Shown piece by piece: positions 8,828-17,178 of a stretch of DNA of 64,000 bases; the stretch's first letter is position 1; the number at the start of each line of letters is the position of its first letter. Origin of the DNA: JAMHWF01 sp048500255 (lineage in GTDB: Bacteria; Pseudomonadota; Gammaproteobacteria; Burkholderiales; Burkholderiaceae_C). Below the pieces are notes generated by a model, which was given only the letters and a program-made list of their open reading frames with translations, was not told where the DNA came from and ran no database searches. Position numbers and translations under genes: made by a program. The stretch spans positions 434,001-498,000 of the forward strand of contig JASNYH010000002.1 in the NCBI GenBank assembly GCA_048500255.1, given 5' to 3'.

Positions 8828-10357
8828 CTAAACCGCGCCGCTCATCACCCGCCGCAGCTGCACCGCCTCGGCGATGTGCGCCGTCTGCACGCGCTCGGCG
8901 CCGGCGAGGTCGGCCGCCGTGCGCGCGACGCGCAGCACGCGATGGTGGCTGCGCGCTGACCAGCCCAGCCGCGTCGCCGCAGCGAGCAGGAACTGCAGCG
9001 CATTCGCCTCGGGCGCGCAGTGGCGCTCGACGCCTGCGGCGTCTAGCTCGGCATTGACGCAGCCCTGCCGCGCCACGGCGACGCCGCGCGCCGTCGCGAC
9101 GCGCGCGGCGACATCGGCCGTCGAGTCGCCTTCGCCGCCCGGCGACGCGAGCGCATGCACGTCGACCGCCGCCACCTCGACCTGCAGGTCGATGCGGTCG
9201 AGCAGCGGGCCGCTCAACCGCCCCTGGTAGCGCGCGATCGCGTCGGGCGTGCAGCGGCAGGCGCGCGCCCGGCTGCCCCAGTGCCCGCACGGGCAGGGAT
9301 TCATCGCCGCCACCAGCTGGAAACGCGCCGGGAACTCGGCCTGCCGCGCCGCGCGCGAGATCGTCACGCGGCCCGTCTCGAGCGGTTCGCGCAGCGCCTC
9401 GAGCGCGGCCCGCGGGAACTCGGGCAGCTCGTCGAGGAACAGCACGCCGTGATGGGCGAGCGAGATCTCGCCCGGGCGCGGCGGCGAGCCGCCGCCGACG
9501 AGCGCCGGCGCCGTGGCGCTGTGGTGCGGCGCGCGCAGCGGGCGCCGGCCCCACAGCTCGGCGCGGAACGCGCCGGCCAGGCCGAGCACGGCCGCCGACT
9601 CGAGCGCCTGTGCGTCGTCGAGCGACGGCAGCAGCGCGGCGAAGCGCTGCGCGAGCATCGACTTGCCGCTGCCCGGCGGGCCGACCATCAGGAGCGAATG
9701 ACCTCCGGCGGCGGCGATCTCGAGCGCGCGCTTGGCCGACGCCTGGCCCTTCACGTCGCGCAGTTCCGGCAGCGCGGGCGGCGGTGGCGTGCGCGGCGCG
9801 GCGGCGGCGCGGGCCAGCGCCGCCGCGCCGCCGCCTTCGGGCGACGCGAAGGCGGCGACGACGTCGAGCAGATGCCCTGCGGCGCGCACCGGCAGCCCGT
9901 CGACGAGCGCTGCCTCGGCCGCGCTCGGCACCGGCAGCACCAGCGTGCGCGCGCCGCCGGCGCGCCGCGCGGCCAGCGCCATCGCCAGCGCGCCGCGCAC
10001 CGGGCGCAGCTCGCCGGCCAGCGACAACTCGCCGGCGAACTCGCAGCCTGCCAGCCGGGCCGCGTCGATCTGGCCGCTGGCCGCGAGGATGCCGAGCGCG
10101 ATCGGCAGGTCGAAGCGGCCCGACTCCTTGGGCAGGTCGGCCGGCGCCAGGCTGACGGTGATGCGCTTGTTGTGCGGGAAGTCGAGGCCGCTGCTGAGCA
10201 GCGCGGCGCGCACGCGCTCGCGCGCTTCCTTCACCTCGGTGTCGGCCAGGCCGACCAGCGTGACGCTGGGCAGGCCGTTGGCGAGATGGACTTCGACCGT
10301 CACCTCGGGGGCGGCGAGCCCGTCGAGTGCGCGGCTGCGGATGACGGCCAGCGACAT
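8828..10357 (-). CDS. YifB family Mg chelatase-like AAA ATPase
   Basis: 509-residue protein with an N-terminal ChlI-like domain (residues about 20-140, TVEVHLANGLPSVTLVGLAD), the Mg-chelatase AAA domain with Walker A GPPGSGKS near residue 220, the GVLFLDELPEF Walker B and the AAMNPCPCGHWG segment with Cys residues, and a C-terminal helical domain (YHRVLRVARTAADL-like region near 470). YifB/ComM proteins are hexameric helicases that help branch migration during natural transformation; that role is inferred from ComM. Start ATG 10357 follows a GGGAGGGAGA ribosome site. It is divergent from the porin-glnK-amtB operon. Confidence 0.93.
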   Translation of the reverse strand: MSLAVIRSRALDGLAAPEVTVEVHLANGLPSVTLVGLADTEVKEARERVRAALLSSGLDFPHNKRITVSLAPADLPKESGRFDLPIALGILAASGQIDAARLAGCEFAGELSLAGELRPVRGALAMALAARRAGGARTLVLPVPSAAEAALVDGLPVRAAGHLLDVVAAFASPEGGGAAALARAAAAPRTPPPPALPELRDVKGQASAKRALEIAAAGGHSLLMVGPPGSGKSMLAQRFAALLPSLDDAQALESAAVLGLAGAFRAELWGRRPLRAPHHSATAPALVGGGSPPRPGEISLAHHGVLFLDELPEFPRAALEALREPLETGRVTISRAARQAEFPARFQLVAAMNPCPCGHWGSRARACRCTPDAIARYQGRLSGPLLDRIDLQVEVAAVDVHALASPGGEGDSTADVAARVATARGVAVARQGCVNAELDAAGVERHCAPEANALQFLLAAATRLGWSARSHHRVLRVARTAADLAGAERVQTAHIAEAVQLRRVMSGAV

Positions 10358-10437
10358 CGTCTCCCTCCCCTCGTGGCGCCGTGGTGGCGCTCGTTGCGGC
10401 GCGCATTGTGCCGTGCGCCGGCGAACCGCGACAGGGC

Positions 10438-10454
10438 GGCACCAAGGCGGTGCT
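10438..10454 (+). promoter_or_regulatory. NtrC-like enhancer site 1
   Basis: GCACC-AAGGC-GGTGC (core 10439-10453) is a perfect 5-bp inverted repeat with 5-bp spacer and matches the NtrC consensus TGCACC-N5-GGTGCA at 10 of 12 positions. It lies about 105 bp upstream of the sigma-54 element, a normal enhancer distance. Confidence 0.7.
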
Positions 10455-10465
10455 GCAGGCGTTGT

Positions 10466-10482
10466 TGCCTTGTTTCGGTGCA
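10466..10482 (+). promoter_or_regulatory. NtrC-like enhancer site 2 (weaker)
   Basis: TGCCTTGTTTCGGTGCA has a perfect right half GGTGCA and only TGC of the left half. It sits 28 bp (just under three helical turns) from the first site, start to start, a spacing that would place two NtrC dimers on nearly the same face. Confidence 0.5.
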
Positions 10483-10544
10483 CACGGGCCGCTGCCAGGG
10501 CTCTCCACGCCTCGTGATGGGGCGGCTGCCCCCTGCGGCGTGGA

Positions 10545-10560
10545 TGGCACGGAAGCTGCA
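10545..10560 (+). promoter_or_regulatory. sigma-54 (-24/-12) promoter of the porin-glnK-amtB operon
   Basis: TGGCACGGAAGCTGCA matches the RpoN consensus TGGCAC-N5-TTGCA with one mismatch. The invariant GG and GC are separated by exactly 10 bp. Predicted transcription start is near 10571, giving a leader of about 54 nt before the porin start at 10625. The two NtrC-like sites upstream support nitrogen control. Confidence 0.82.
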
Positions 10561-10624
10561 AACGCTGCTGCCGCAAGTCCACCGCACCCACAACGATCTC
10601 GAGCAACCCTGGAGTCACTGTCCC

Positions 10625-11350
10625 ATGAAGAAAACCCTCTCGATCCTCGCGGCCGCCCTCGGCGCGACGGCGCTGCCCTCGCTCGCGCAGGCACAGGATC
10701 TCAGCTTCAACGTCGGCCTGGTCAGCGACTATCGCTACCGCGGCATCTCGCAGACGCGCCTGAAGCCGGCGGTGCAGGGCGGCGTCGACCTCGGCCTGCC
10801 CGGCGGTTTCTATCTCGGCGCCTGGGCCACCAATATCAAGTGGATCAAGGACGCGGGCGGCGACGCCGACGTCGAGATCGACGTCTACGGCGGCTACAAG
10901 ACGGAGATCGCCAAGGGCCTGGGCCTGGACGTCGGCGTGCTGACCTATGTGTACCCGAGCAACAAGCTGCCGACCGACGCCAACACGACGGAGCTCTACG
11001 GCGCGCTGACCTTCGGGCCGGCGACGCTGAAGTATTCGCACGCCGTCACCGACACCTTCGGCAACCCGGACAGCAAGAACAGCTCGTACCTCGACCTGTC
11101 GGCCGGCTTCGAGGTATGGGGCGGCTGGACGCTGACGCCGCACATCGGCCACCAGAAGATCAAGGGACCGACGAGCGCGTTCTCGACCTACACCGACTAC
11201 TCGCTGACGGCCTCGAAGGACTTCAGCGGCTTCGTCGTCAGCGCCGGCGTCGTCGGCACCGACGCCGACAAGGGGTTCTACGCGTCGCCGGTCAACGGCA
11301 AGTACCTCGGCAAGACCTCGCTCGTCGTCGGCGTCAAGAAGACGTTCTGA
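10625..11350 (+). CDS. TorF family putative outer-membrane porin
   Basis: 241-residue outer-membrane beta-barrel protein of the TorF/Gcw_chp family. It has a Sec signal peptide (MKKTLSILAAALGATALPSL ending before AQAQD, cleavage near residue 23), the family-typical start FNVGLVSDYRYRGISQ, alternating amphipathic strands and a terminal Phe (VVGVKKTF), the usual signal for barrel assembly. It is followed by glnK after 31 bp, and in beta-proteobacteria such a porin commonly precedes glnK-amtB. Together with the sigma-54/NtrC signals this suggests a channel for nitrogen compounds made under nitrogen limitation; the substrate is unknown. Confidence 0.88.
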   Translation: MKKTLSILAAALGATALPSLAQAQDLSFNVGLVSDYRYRGISQTRLKPAVQGGVDLGLPGGFYLGAWATNIKWIKDAGGDADVEIDVYGGYKTEIAKGLGLDVGVLTYVYPSNKLPTDANTTELYGALTFGPATLKYSHAVTDTFGNPDSKNSSYLDLSAGFEVWGGWTLTPHIGHQKIKGPTSAFSTYTDYSLTASKDFSGFVVSAGVVGTDADKGFYASPVNGKYLGKTSLVVGVKKTF

Positions 11351-11381
11351 CCGGCAGCGGACCACTCAACGGGAGATGACC

Positions 11382-11720
11382 ATGAAGATGGTGACCGCGA
11401 TCATCAAGCCGTTCAAGCTCGATGAAGTGCGCGAGGCCCTGAGCGCCATCGGCGTGCAGGGCGTGACGGTGACCGAAGTGAAGGGCTTCGGCCGCCAGAA
11501 GGGCCACACCGAGCTGTATCGCGGCGCGGAATACGTCGTCGACTTCCTGCCCAAGGTCAAGGTCGAGGCGGCGATCGACGATGCCATCGTCGACCGCGTG
11601 ATCGAGGCGATCGAGACCGCAGCGCGCACCGGCAAGATCGGCGACGGCAAGGTCTTCGTGTCGGCTCTCGAGCAGGTGGTCCGCATCCGCACCGGCGAGA
11701 CCGGCAAGGACGCCCTCTGA
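11382..11720 (+). CDS. glnK: GlnK, P-II nitrogen regulatory protein
   Basis: 112-residue P-II signalling protein that senses ATP/ADP and 2-oxoglutarate and blocks AmtB when nitrogen is ample. The start MKMVTAIIKPFKLDEVREAL is canonical. The T-loop GHTELYRGAEY carries Tyr51, the uridylylation site; the B-loop GKIGDGKVFV is present and the C-terminus is normal. ATG 11382 was chosen over the in-frame ATG 11376 because GGGAG (11371-11375) directly abuts 11376 but is well spaced from 11382. Lies 22 bp before amtB, the standard pairing; glnK rather than glnB because of that linkage. Confidence 0.95.
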   Translation: MKMVTAIIKPFKLDEVREALSAIGVQGVTVTEVKGFGRQKGHTELYRGAEYVVDFLPKVKVEAAIDDAIVDRVIEAIETAARTGKIGDGKVFVSALEQVVRIRTGETGKDAL

Positions 11721-11742
11721 CGCCCATCCTGGAAAGACAACC

Positions 11743-13239
11743 ATGAGAAAACTCGTTGCAATGCTCGCCCTCGGACTTGCCGTCCTGGGCTTCATGGGCC
11801 CGTCGTTCGCGCAGGACGCGGCGGCTTCGGCGCCCGCCGCGGCAGCAGCCGCCACCGCCGCGCCACCGGCGGCCGCAGCGGCTGCCGATGCCGCGCCGGC
11901 CGCGGCCGCGCCCGTCGCCAACAAGGGCGACGTCGCCTGGATGATCGTCGCCACGCTGCTCGTCATCATGATGACGATCCCCGGCCTGGCGCTGTTCTAC
12001 GGCGGCCTGGTGCGCCGCAAGAACATGCTGTCGGTGCTGATGCAGGTGTTCGTCACCTTCTCGATGATCGTCGTGCTGTGGGCCCTGTACGGCTACAGCC
12101 TGGCGTTCACCGAGGGCAACGCCTGGTTCGGCGGCCTCGACCGGCTGTTCCTCAAGGGCCTGTTCAATCCGGCCGACGGCACGTTCGCGATGGGCGCGAC
12201 ATTCAGCAAGGGCGTCTACATCCCCGAGCTGCTGTTCGCCGCGTTCCAGGCCACCTTCGCCGGCATCACCTGCTGCCTGATCGTCGGCGCCTTCGCCGAG
12301 CGCATCAAGTTCAGCGCGGTGCTGCTCTTCATGGTGTTGTGGTTCACGTTCAGCTACACGCCGATCGCGCACATGGTGTGGTACTGGATGGGCCCCGACG
12401 CCTATACCGGCGCCGACGTCGTCGACGCGATGAACGCCAAGGCCGGCCTGATCTGGCAGTGGGGCGCGCTCGACTTCGCGGGCGGCACCGTGGTGCACAT
12501 CAATGCCGCGGTGGCGGGCCTGGTGGGTGCCTTCGTCGTCGGCAAGCGCGTGGGGTACGGCAAGGAGGCGTTCACGCCGCACTCGCTGACGCTCACGATG
12601 GTCGGCGCCTCGATGCTGTGGGTCGGCTGGTTCGGCTTCAACGCCGGCTCGGCCCTCGAGTCGAGCAACGCCGCGGTGCTGGCCTTCATGAACACGTTCA
12701 CCGCCACTTCGGCCGCCGTGCTCGCGTGGAGCCTCGGCGAGTCGCTGATGAAGGGCAAGGCGTCGATGCTCGGCGCCGCGTCGGGCGCCGTCGCCGGCCT
12801 CGTCGCGATCACGCCGGCGGCCGGCAATGTCGGCCTGATGGGCGCGATCGTGATCGGCCTGGTGGCCGGCTTCGCGGGCCTGTGGGGCGTCAACGGCCTG
12901 AAACGCCTGCTCGGCGCCGACGACTCGCTCGACGTGTTCGGCATCCACGGCGTGTGCGGCATCGTCGGCGCGCTGCTGACGGGGGTGTTCAACACGCAGT
13001 CGCTCGGCGGCCCCGGCCTGGTGACGGACTGGGTCACGGCGACGGTGGGCTCCAACGCCATCGGTGCGCAGGTCTGGATTCAGCTCAAGGCCGTGCTGCT
13101 GACGATCGTGTGGTCGGGCGTCGTGTCCTTCGTCGCCTTCAAGATCGTCGATCTGCTGGTCGGCCTGCGCGTATCGGAGGAAGAAGAGCGCGAGGGCCTG
13201 GACATCGCGTCGCACGGCGAGACGGCGTACCACAACTGA
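11743..13239 (+). CDS. amtB: AmtB ammonium transporter
   Basis: 498-residue ammonium channel of the inner membrane. It has a signal peptide (first about 23 residues), an unusually long Ala/Pro-rich periplasmic tail (to about residue 60), then 11 membrane segments. Family segments seen: GLALFYGGLVRRKNML, FRLFLKGLF-region, WYWMGPDAYTG, FAGGTVVHINAAVAGLVGA with the twin-His pore residue, and GVCGIVGALLTGVF with the second pore His (HGVCG). Lies 22 bp after glnK; GlnK trimers would plug this channel. The operon ends at the terminator at 13260. Confidence 0.95.
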   Translation: MRKLVAMLALGLAVLGFMGPSFAQDAAASAPAAAAAATAAPPAAAAAADAAPAAAAPVANKGDVAWMIVATLLVIMMTIPGLALFYGGLVRRKNMLSVLMQVFVTFSMIVVLWALYGYSLAFTEGNAWFGGLDRLFLKGLFNPADGTFAMGATFSKGVYIPELLFAAFQATFAGITCCLIVGAFAERIKFSAVLLFMVLWFTFSYTPIAHMVWYWMGPDAYTGADVVDAMNAKAGLIWQWGALDFAGGTVVHINAAVAGLVGAFVVGKRVGYGKEAFTPHSLTLTMVGASMLWVGWFGFNAGSALESSNAAVLAFMNTFTATSAAVLAWSLGESLMKGKASMLGAASGAVAGLVAITPAAGNVGLMGAIVIGLVAGFAGLWGVNGLKRLLGADDSLDVFGIHGVCGIVGALLTGVFNTQSLGGPGLVTDWVTATVGSNAIGAQVWIQLKAVLLTIVWSGVVSFVAFKIVDLLVGLRVSEEEEREGLDIASHGETAYHN

Positions 13240-13259
13240 CGCGCGCCGCGTCGCAGCCG

Positions 13260-13286
13260 GGGCCGCCCGCGAGGGCGGCCCTTTTT
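13260..13286 (+). terminator. rho-independent terminator after amtB
   Basis: Perfect 9-bp stem GGGCCGCCC (13260-13268) / GGGCGGCCC (13273-13281), loop GCGA, followed directly by TTTTT. It lies 21 bp after the amtB stop and separates the nitrogen operon from the HIT gene. Confidence 0.93.
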
Positions 13287-13409
13287 CGTCGGCGTGCGCG
13301 GTGGGATGATCGGCGAAGGGAGTTCCGCGGGCCGAGCGCCGGGCCGCTCCCAAGCCGGCCCGCATCCCCTCGGGGATCGGCCGATGTACCCATCGAACGA
13401 GGGGCCGTC

Positions 13410-13811
13410 ATGAGCACTGTGTTCGAGAAGCTGCTGTCGGGCGAGTTGCCCTGCGCGAAGGTCTACGAGGACGATCTCGTGTTCGCCTTCATGGACGCCG
13501 GCCAGGTCAACGAGGGCCACGTCATCGTCGCCACGCGCGCGCCGCGCGAGACGCTGCTCGACTGCAGCGAAGACGAGGCGGCGGCGTTGATGCGTGCGGC
13601 ACGGCGCGTCGCCATCGCCGTGCAGGCGGCGTTCGCGCCGGCGGGCCTCACGATCCTGCAGGCCAACCGCCCGGCCGGCTGGCAGACCGTGCCGCACGCG
13701 CACCTGCACGTGCTGCCGCGCCACGACGGCGACGGCGTCGGCCTGGTGTGGCCGCGCAAGGAGCCCGGCCTCGAGCGGCTGCGCGAACTGGCGGCGCGCA
13801 TCCGGCTCTGA
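13410..13811 (+). CDS. HIT family nucleotide hydrolase/transferase
   Basis: 133-residue protein of the histidine triad superfamily. The triad HAHLHVLPR is at residues 96-100 with the middle His as the expected nucleophile, and the N-terminal part (FEKLLSGELPCAKVYEDD) is typical of Hint/HIT hydrolases that act on nucleoside phosphoramidates or dinucleotides. Start ATG 13410. It sits alone between the amtB terminator and gshA; the physiological substrate cannot be inferred. Confidence 0.88.
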   Translation: MSTVFEKLLSGELPCAKVYEDDLVFAFMDAGQVNEGHVIVATRAPRETLLDCSEDEAAALMRAARRVAIAVQAAFAPAGLTILQANRPAGWQTVPHAHLHVLPRHDGDGVGLVWPRKEPGLERLRELAARIRL

Positions 13812-13846
13812 GCGGCGCGCCGCGCAGGGCGGACGCACCGAGTGCC

Positions 13847-13852
13847 TAGAAT
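13847..13852 (+). promoter_or_regulatory. possible -10 element upstream of gshA
   Basis: TAGAAT, one mismatch from TATAAT, lies 33 bp before the gshA start. No convincing -35 hexamer is seen 16-18 bp upstream, so this is a weak call. Confidence 0.35.
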
Positions 13853-13885
13853 CGACACCTCGTCGCCGCCATCACGGGCTTGCAC

Positions 13886-15181
13886 ATGGTTCCCCACCTG
13901 ATCACTGCGCTGACCGGCCCGATCAACGAGCTCGAGCAGCGCATCCTCGAGTCGCTGCCGGCGATCGAGCGCTGGTTCCGGCTCGAGTGGATGGAGCACA
14001 CGCCGCCGTTCTACACCTCGGTGGACCTGCGCAACGCCGGCTTCAAGCTCGCGCCGGTCGACACCAACCTGTTCCCGGCCGGCTTCAACAACCTGACGGA
14101 AGAGATGCTGCCGCTGGCCGTGCAGGCGGCGATGGCGGCGATCGAAAAGATCTGTCCCGAGGCGAAGAATCTGCTGCTCATCCCCGAGCGCCACACGCGC
14201 AACACGTTCTACCTGATGAACGTGCAGCGGCTGATGCAGATCTTTCACCAGGCCGGCCTCAACGTGCGGCTGGGCACGCTCGACGAGACCGTCAAGTCGC
14301 CCACCGAGGTGACGCTGCCCGACGGCAGCAGTCTGAAGCTCGAGCCGCTGCTGCGCCAGCGCGGCCGGCTGGGGCTCAAGGACTTCGACCCCTGCACCAT
14401 CCTGCTCAACAACGACTTGTCGGCCGGCCTGCCGAAGGTGCTCGAGAACCTGCACGAGCAGTACCTGCTGCCGCCGTTGCACGCCGGCTGGGCGGTGCGC
14501 CGCAAGACGAACCACTTCCAGGCCTACGAAGAGGTGGCCAAGAAGTTCGCCAAGCTGCTGGGCATGGACTCGTGGCTGATCAATCCGCTGTTCGCGCGCT
14601 GCGGCGAAGTCGACTTCGCCGACGACACCGGCCGCGACTGCCTGATGAGCAACGCCGAGGCGCTGCTCGCGAAGATCCGCCGCAAGTACAAGGAGTACGG
14701 CATCCAGGAGAAGCCGTTCATCATCGTCAAGGCCGATGCCGGCACCTACGGCATGGGCATCATGACGGTGCGCGACCCCAAGGACCTGGCCGACCTGAGC
14801 CGGCGCACGCGCAACAAGATGAGCGTCGTCAAGGAGGGGCTCGAAGTCAGCGAAGTGATCCTGCAGGAAGGCGTGCCGACCTACGAGCGCCTCAACGACG
14901 CCGTCGCCGAGCCCGTGGTCTACATGATCGACCGCTACGTCGTCGGCGGCTTCTACCGCGTGCACGCCGAGCGCGGCGTCGACGAGAACCTCAACGCGCC
15001 CGGATCGAGCTTCGTGCCGCTGGCCTTCGCCGAGTCGAACCAGCTGCCGCGCCCGGGCGTCAAGCCCGGCGCGAGCGCGCCCAACCGCTTCTACATGTAC
15101 GGCGTGATCGGCCGGCTGGCCATGCTGGCGGCGAGCTACGAGCTCGAGGCCACGGATCCCGACGCCGAGGTCTACGATTGA
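13886..15181 (+). CDS. gshA: glutamate-cysteine ligase (proteobacterial GshA type)
   Basis: 431-residue enzyme that makes gamma-glutamylcysteine, first step of glutathione synthesis. It belongs to the short beta-proteobacterial/acidithiobacillus type of GshA, unrelated in length to the E. coli enzyme. Family segments: EWMEHTPPFYTSVDLRNAGF near residues 34-54, FNNLTEEMLPLA near 68, HTRNTFYLMNVQRL and VKADAGTYGMGIMTV (about residues 285-300). ATG 13886 is preferred over the TTG at 13880. gshB lies 2 kb downstream with kup between, so both glutathione genes are in one neighbourhood. Confidence 0.93.
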   Translation: MVPHLITALTGPINELEQRILESLPAIERWFRLEWMEHTPPFYTSVDLRNAGFKLAPVDTNLFPAGFNNLTEEMLPLAVQAAMAAIEKICPEAKNLLLIPERHTRNTFYLMNVQRLMQIFHQAGLNVRLGTLDETVKSPTEVTLPDGSSLKLEPLLRQRGRLGLKDFDPCTILLNNDLSAGLPKVLENLHEQYLLPPLHAGWAVRRKTNHFQAYEEVAKKFAKLLGMDSWLINPLFARCGEVDFADDTGRDCLMSNAEALLAKIRRKYKEYGIQEKPFIIVKADAGTYGMGIMTVRDPKDLADLSRRTRNKMSVVKEGLEVSEVILQEGVPTYERLNDAVAEPVVYMIDRYVVGGFYRVHAERGVDENLNAPGSSFVPLAFAESNQLPRPGVKPGASAPNRFYMYGVIGRLAMLAASYELEATDPDAEVYD

Positions 15182-15289
15182 CGGCGCCCGTCGCCGTCGC
15201 GCGTCGGCGGGGTCGTAGGGTGTCGTGTTGCGACGCACAATGAGACCCCCGATCGCACTCTCCTCGCCCCACGTCGGGCGCGGCGCCCC

Positions 15290-17173
15290 GTGAACGACGA
15301 CAGCTCGCACCGCCCGAAGTCCAGCTTGGCCGCGCTCACGCTGGCTGCCGTGGGCGTCGTCTACGGCGACATCGGCACGAGCCCGCTGTATGCGCTCAAG
15401 GAGGTCTTCGCGCACGGCCGCGTGCCGTTGACGCCCGAGAACATCGTCGGCGTGTTGTCGATGATCTTCTGGACGCTGATGGTCGTCGTGTCGATCAAGT
15501 ACGTCGTGCTGATCCTGCGCGCCGACAACCATGGCGAAGGAGGGCTGATCGCGATGCTCGCGCTGGCGTCGGTGGCGGTGCGCGACCGGCCCGAGCTGCG
15601 CACGCGACTGCTGCTCGTGGGCGTGTTCGGCACGGCGATCTTCTTCGGCGACGGCGTGATCACGCCGGCGATCTCGGTGCTGTCGGCGGTCGAGGGGCTG
15701 GAGGTCGCGGCGCCCGGCCTGCACGACTTCGTCGTCCCGGTCACGCTGGTCGTGCTGACCGTGCTGTTCTTCGTGCAGCGCTTCGGCACCGCCGGCATCG
15801 GCCGCTTCTTCGGCCCGATCACGGCCTTGTGGTTCGTGGTGCTCGCCGTGCTCGGCGTGATGCACGTGTTCGACAACCTCGACGTGCTGCATGCGTTCAA
15901 CCCGTGGTGGGGCCTGCGCTTCATCGTCCTGCATCCCGCGATCTCGTTCGTCGCGCTCGGCGCCGTCGTGCTGTGCGTGACGGGTGCCGAGGCGCTCTAC
16001 GCCGACATGGGGCACTTCGGCAAGAAGCCGATCCGCCTCGCGTGGTTCGGCCTCGTGGCTCCGGCGCTGGTGATGAACTATTTCGGCCAGGGCGCGATGC
16101 TGCTGGCCGATCCCGAGAAGGCGAGGAATCCGTTCTACGAGATGGCGCCGCAGTGGGCGCTGTACCCGCTGATCGCGCTGGCCACGGCCGCCACGGTGAT
16201 CGCGTCGCAGGCGCTGATCACCGCGGCGTTCTCGATCACCAAGCAGGCGATCCAGCTCGGCTACCTGCCGCGGCTGCGCATCGCGCACACCTCGGTCAAG
16301 GAGACGGGCCAGGTCTACGTGCCGTTCGTCAACTGGGGCCTGTACGGCTGCATCGTGCTGGCCGTCGTGCTGTTCGGCTCGAGCAGCCGCCTCGCCGCGG
16401 CTTACGGCATCGCCGTCACGATCGACATGCTGATCACGACGACGATGACGTTCTTCGTGATTCGCTACGGATGGCGGTATCCGTGGCTGCTGTGCATCGC
16501 GGCGACGGGCTTCTTCTTCTTCGTCGACTTCATGTTCTTCGCCGCCAACATCGTCAAGGTGCTCGAGGGAGGGTGGTTCCCGCTCGTCATCGGCGGCGTG
16601 ATGTTCGTGCTGATGACGACGTGGAAAGAGGGCCGCCACATGATGGCCGACGCGCTGCGCGACCAGGCCGTCGACCTGCGCAGCTTCCTCGAGGCCGTGT
16701 TCGTGAGCCCGCCGACGCGTGTCGAGGGCACGGCGGTGTTCCTGTCGGCCGAGGCCGGCGTCGCGCCGAACGCCCTGCTGCACAACCTCAAGCACAACAA
16801 GGTGCTGCACGAGACCAACCTGTTCGTCACGGTGCAGCACCACGAGGTGCCGTGGATCGGCTTCGACAAGCGCTGCGAGCTCGAATCGCTCGGCCACGAC
16901 TGCTGGCAGGTGACGCTGCACTTCGGCTTCAAGAACGACCCCGACGTGCCCGAGGCGCTGCAGCTGCTGCGCGGTCGCGGCGTTCGCCTCGACGACATGG
17001 AGACGAGCTACTTCCTCTCGCGCGACATCGTGATCCCGAGCATCGGCGAAGGCATGGCGCTGTGGCGCGAGAAACTGTTCGTCAGCATGCACCGCAACGC
17101 CGCCGCGGCGGCCGACTTCCTCTACCTGCCGGCCAACCGCGTGGTCGAACTGGGCAGCAAGATCGAGATCTGA
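15290..17173 (+). CDS. kup: Kup/Trk low-affinity potassium uptake protein
   Basis: 627-residue KUP/HAK/KT potassium:proton symporter. The N-terminus ALTLAAVGVVYGDIGTSPLY (residues about 14-33) is the hallmark. About 12 membrane helices fill residues 15-440, followed by a cytoplasmic C-terminal domain of about 170 residues. Start is GTG 15290; no other start fits the family length. Stop at 17173 is 5 bp before gshB. In proteobacteria glutathione gates KefB/KefC potassium efflux, so the sandwiching of kup between gshA and gshB may be functional or just synteny. Confidence 0.95.
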   Translation: MNDDSSHRPKSSLAALTLAAVGVVYGDIGTSPLYALKEVFAHGRVPLTPENIVGVLSMIFWTLMVVVSIKYVVLILRADNHGEGGLIAMLALASVAVRDRPELRTRLLLVGVFGTAIFFGDGVITPAISVLSAVEGLEVAAPGLHDFVVPVTLVVLTVLFFVQRFGTAGIGRFFGPITALWFVVLAVLGVMHVFDNLDVLHAFNPWWGLRFIVLHPAISFVALGAVVLCVTGAEALYADMGHFGKKPIRLAWFGLVAPALVMNYFGQGAMLLADPEKARNPFYEMAPQWALYPLIALATAATVIASQALITAAFSITKQAIQLGYLPRLRIAHTSVKETGQVYVPFVNWGLYGCIVLAVVLFGSSSRLAAAYGIAVTIDMLITTTMTFFVIRYGWRYPWLLCIAATGFFFFVDFMFFAANIVKVLEGGWFPLVIGGVMFVLMTTWKEGRHMMADALRDQAVDLRSFLEAVFVSPPTRVEGTAVFLSAEAGVAPNALLHNLKHNKVLHETNLFVTVQHHEVPWIGFDKRCELESLGHDCWQVTLHFGFKNDPDVPEALQLLRGRGVRLDDMETSYFLSRDIVIPSIGEGMALWREKLFVSMHRNAAAAADFLYLPANRVVELGSKIEI

Positions 17174-17178
17174 ACGCC

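Noticed and set aside
13463..17092. A 1,209-codon minus-strand frame, rich in His/Arg/Asp/Gln
   Set aside because: Antisense to gshA and kup, both certain genes; its composition is a reverse-frame artefact of high GC.
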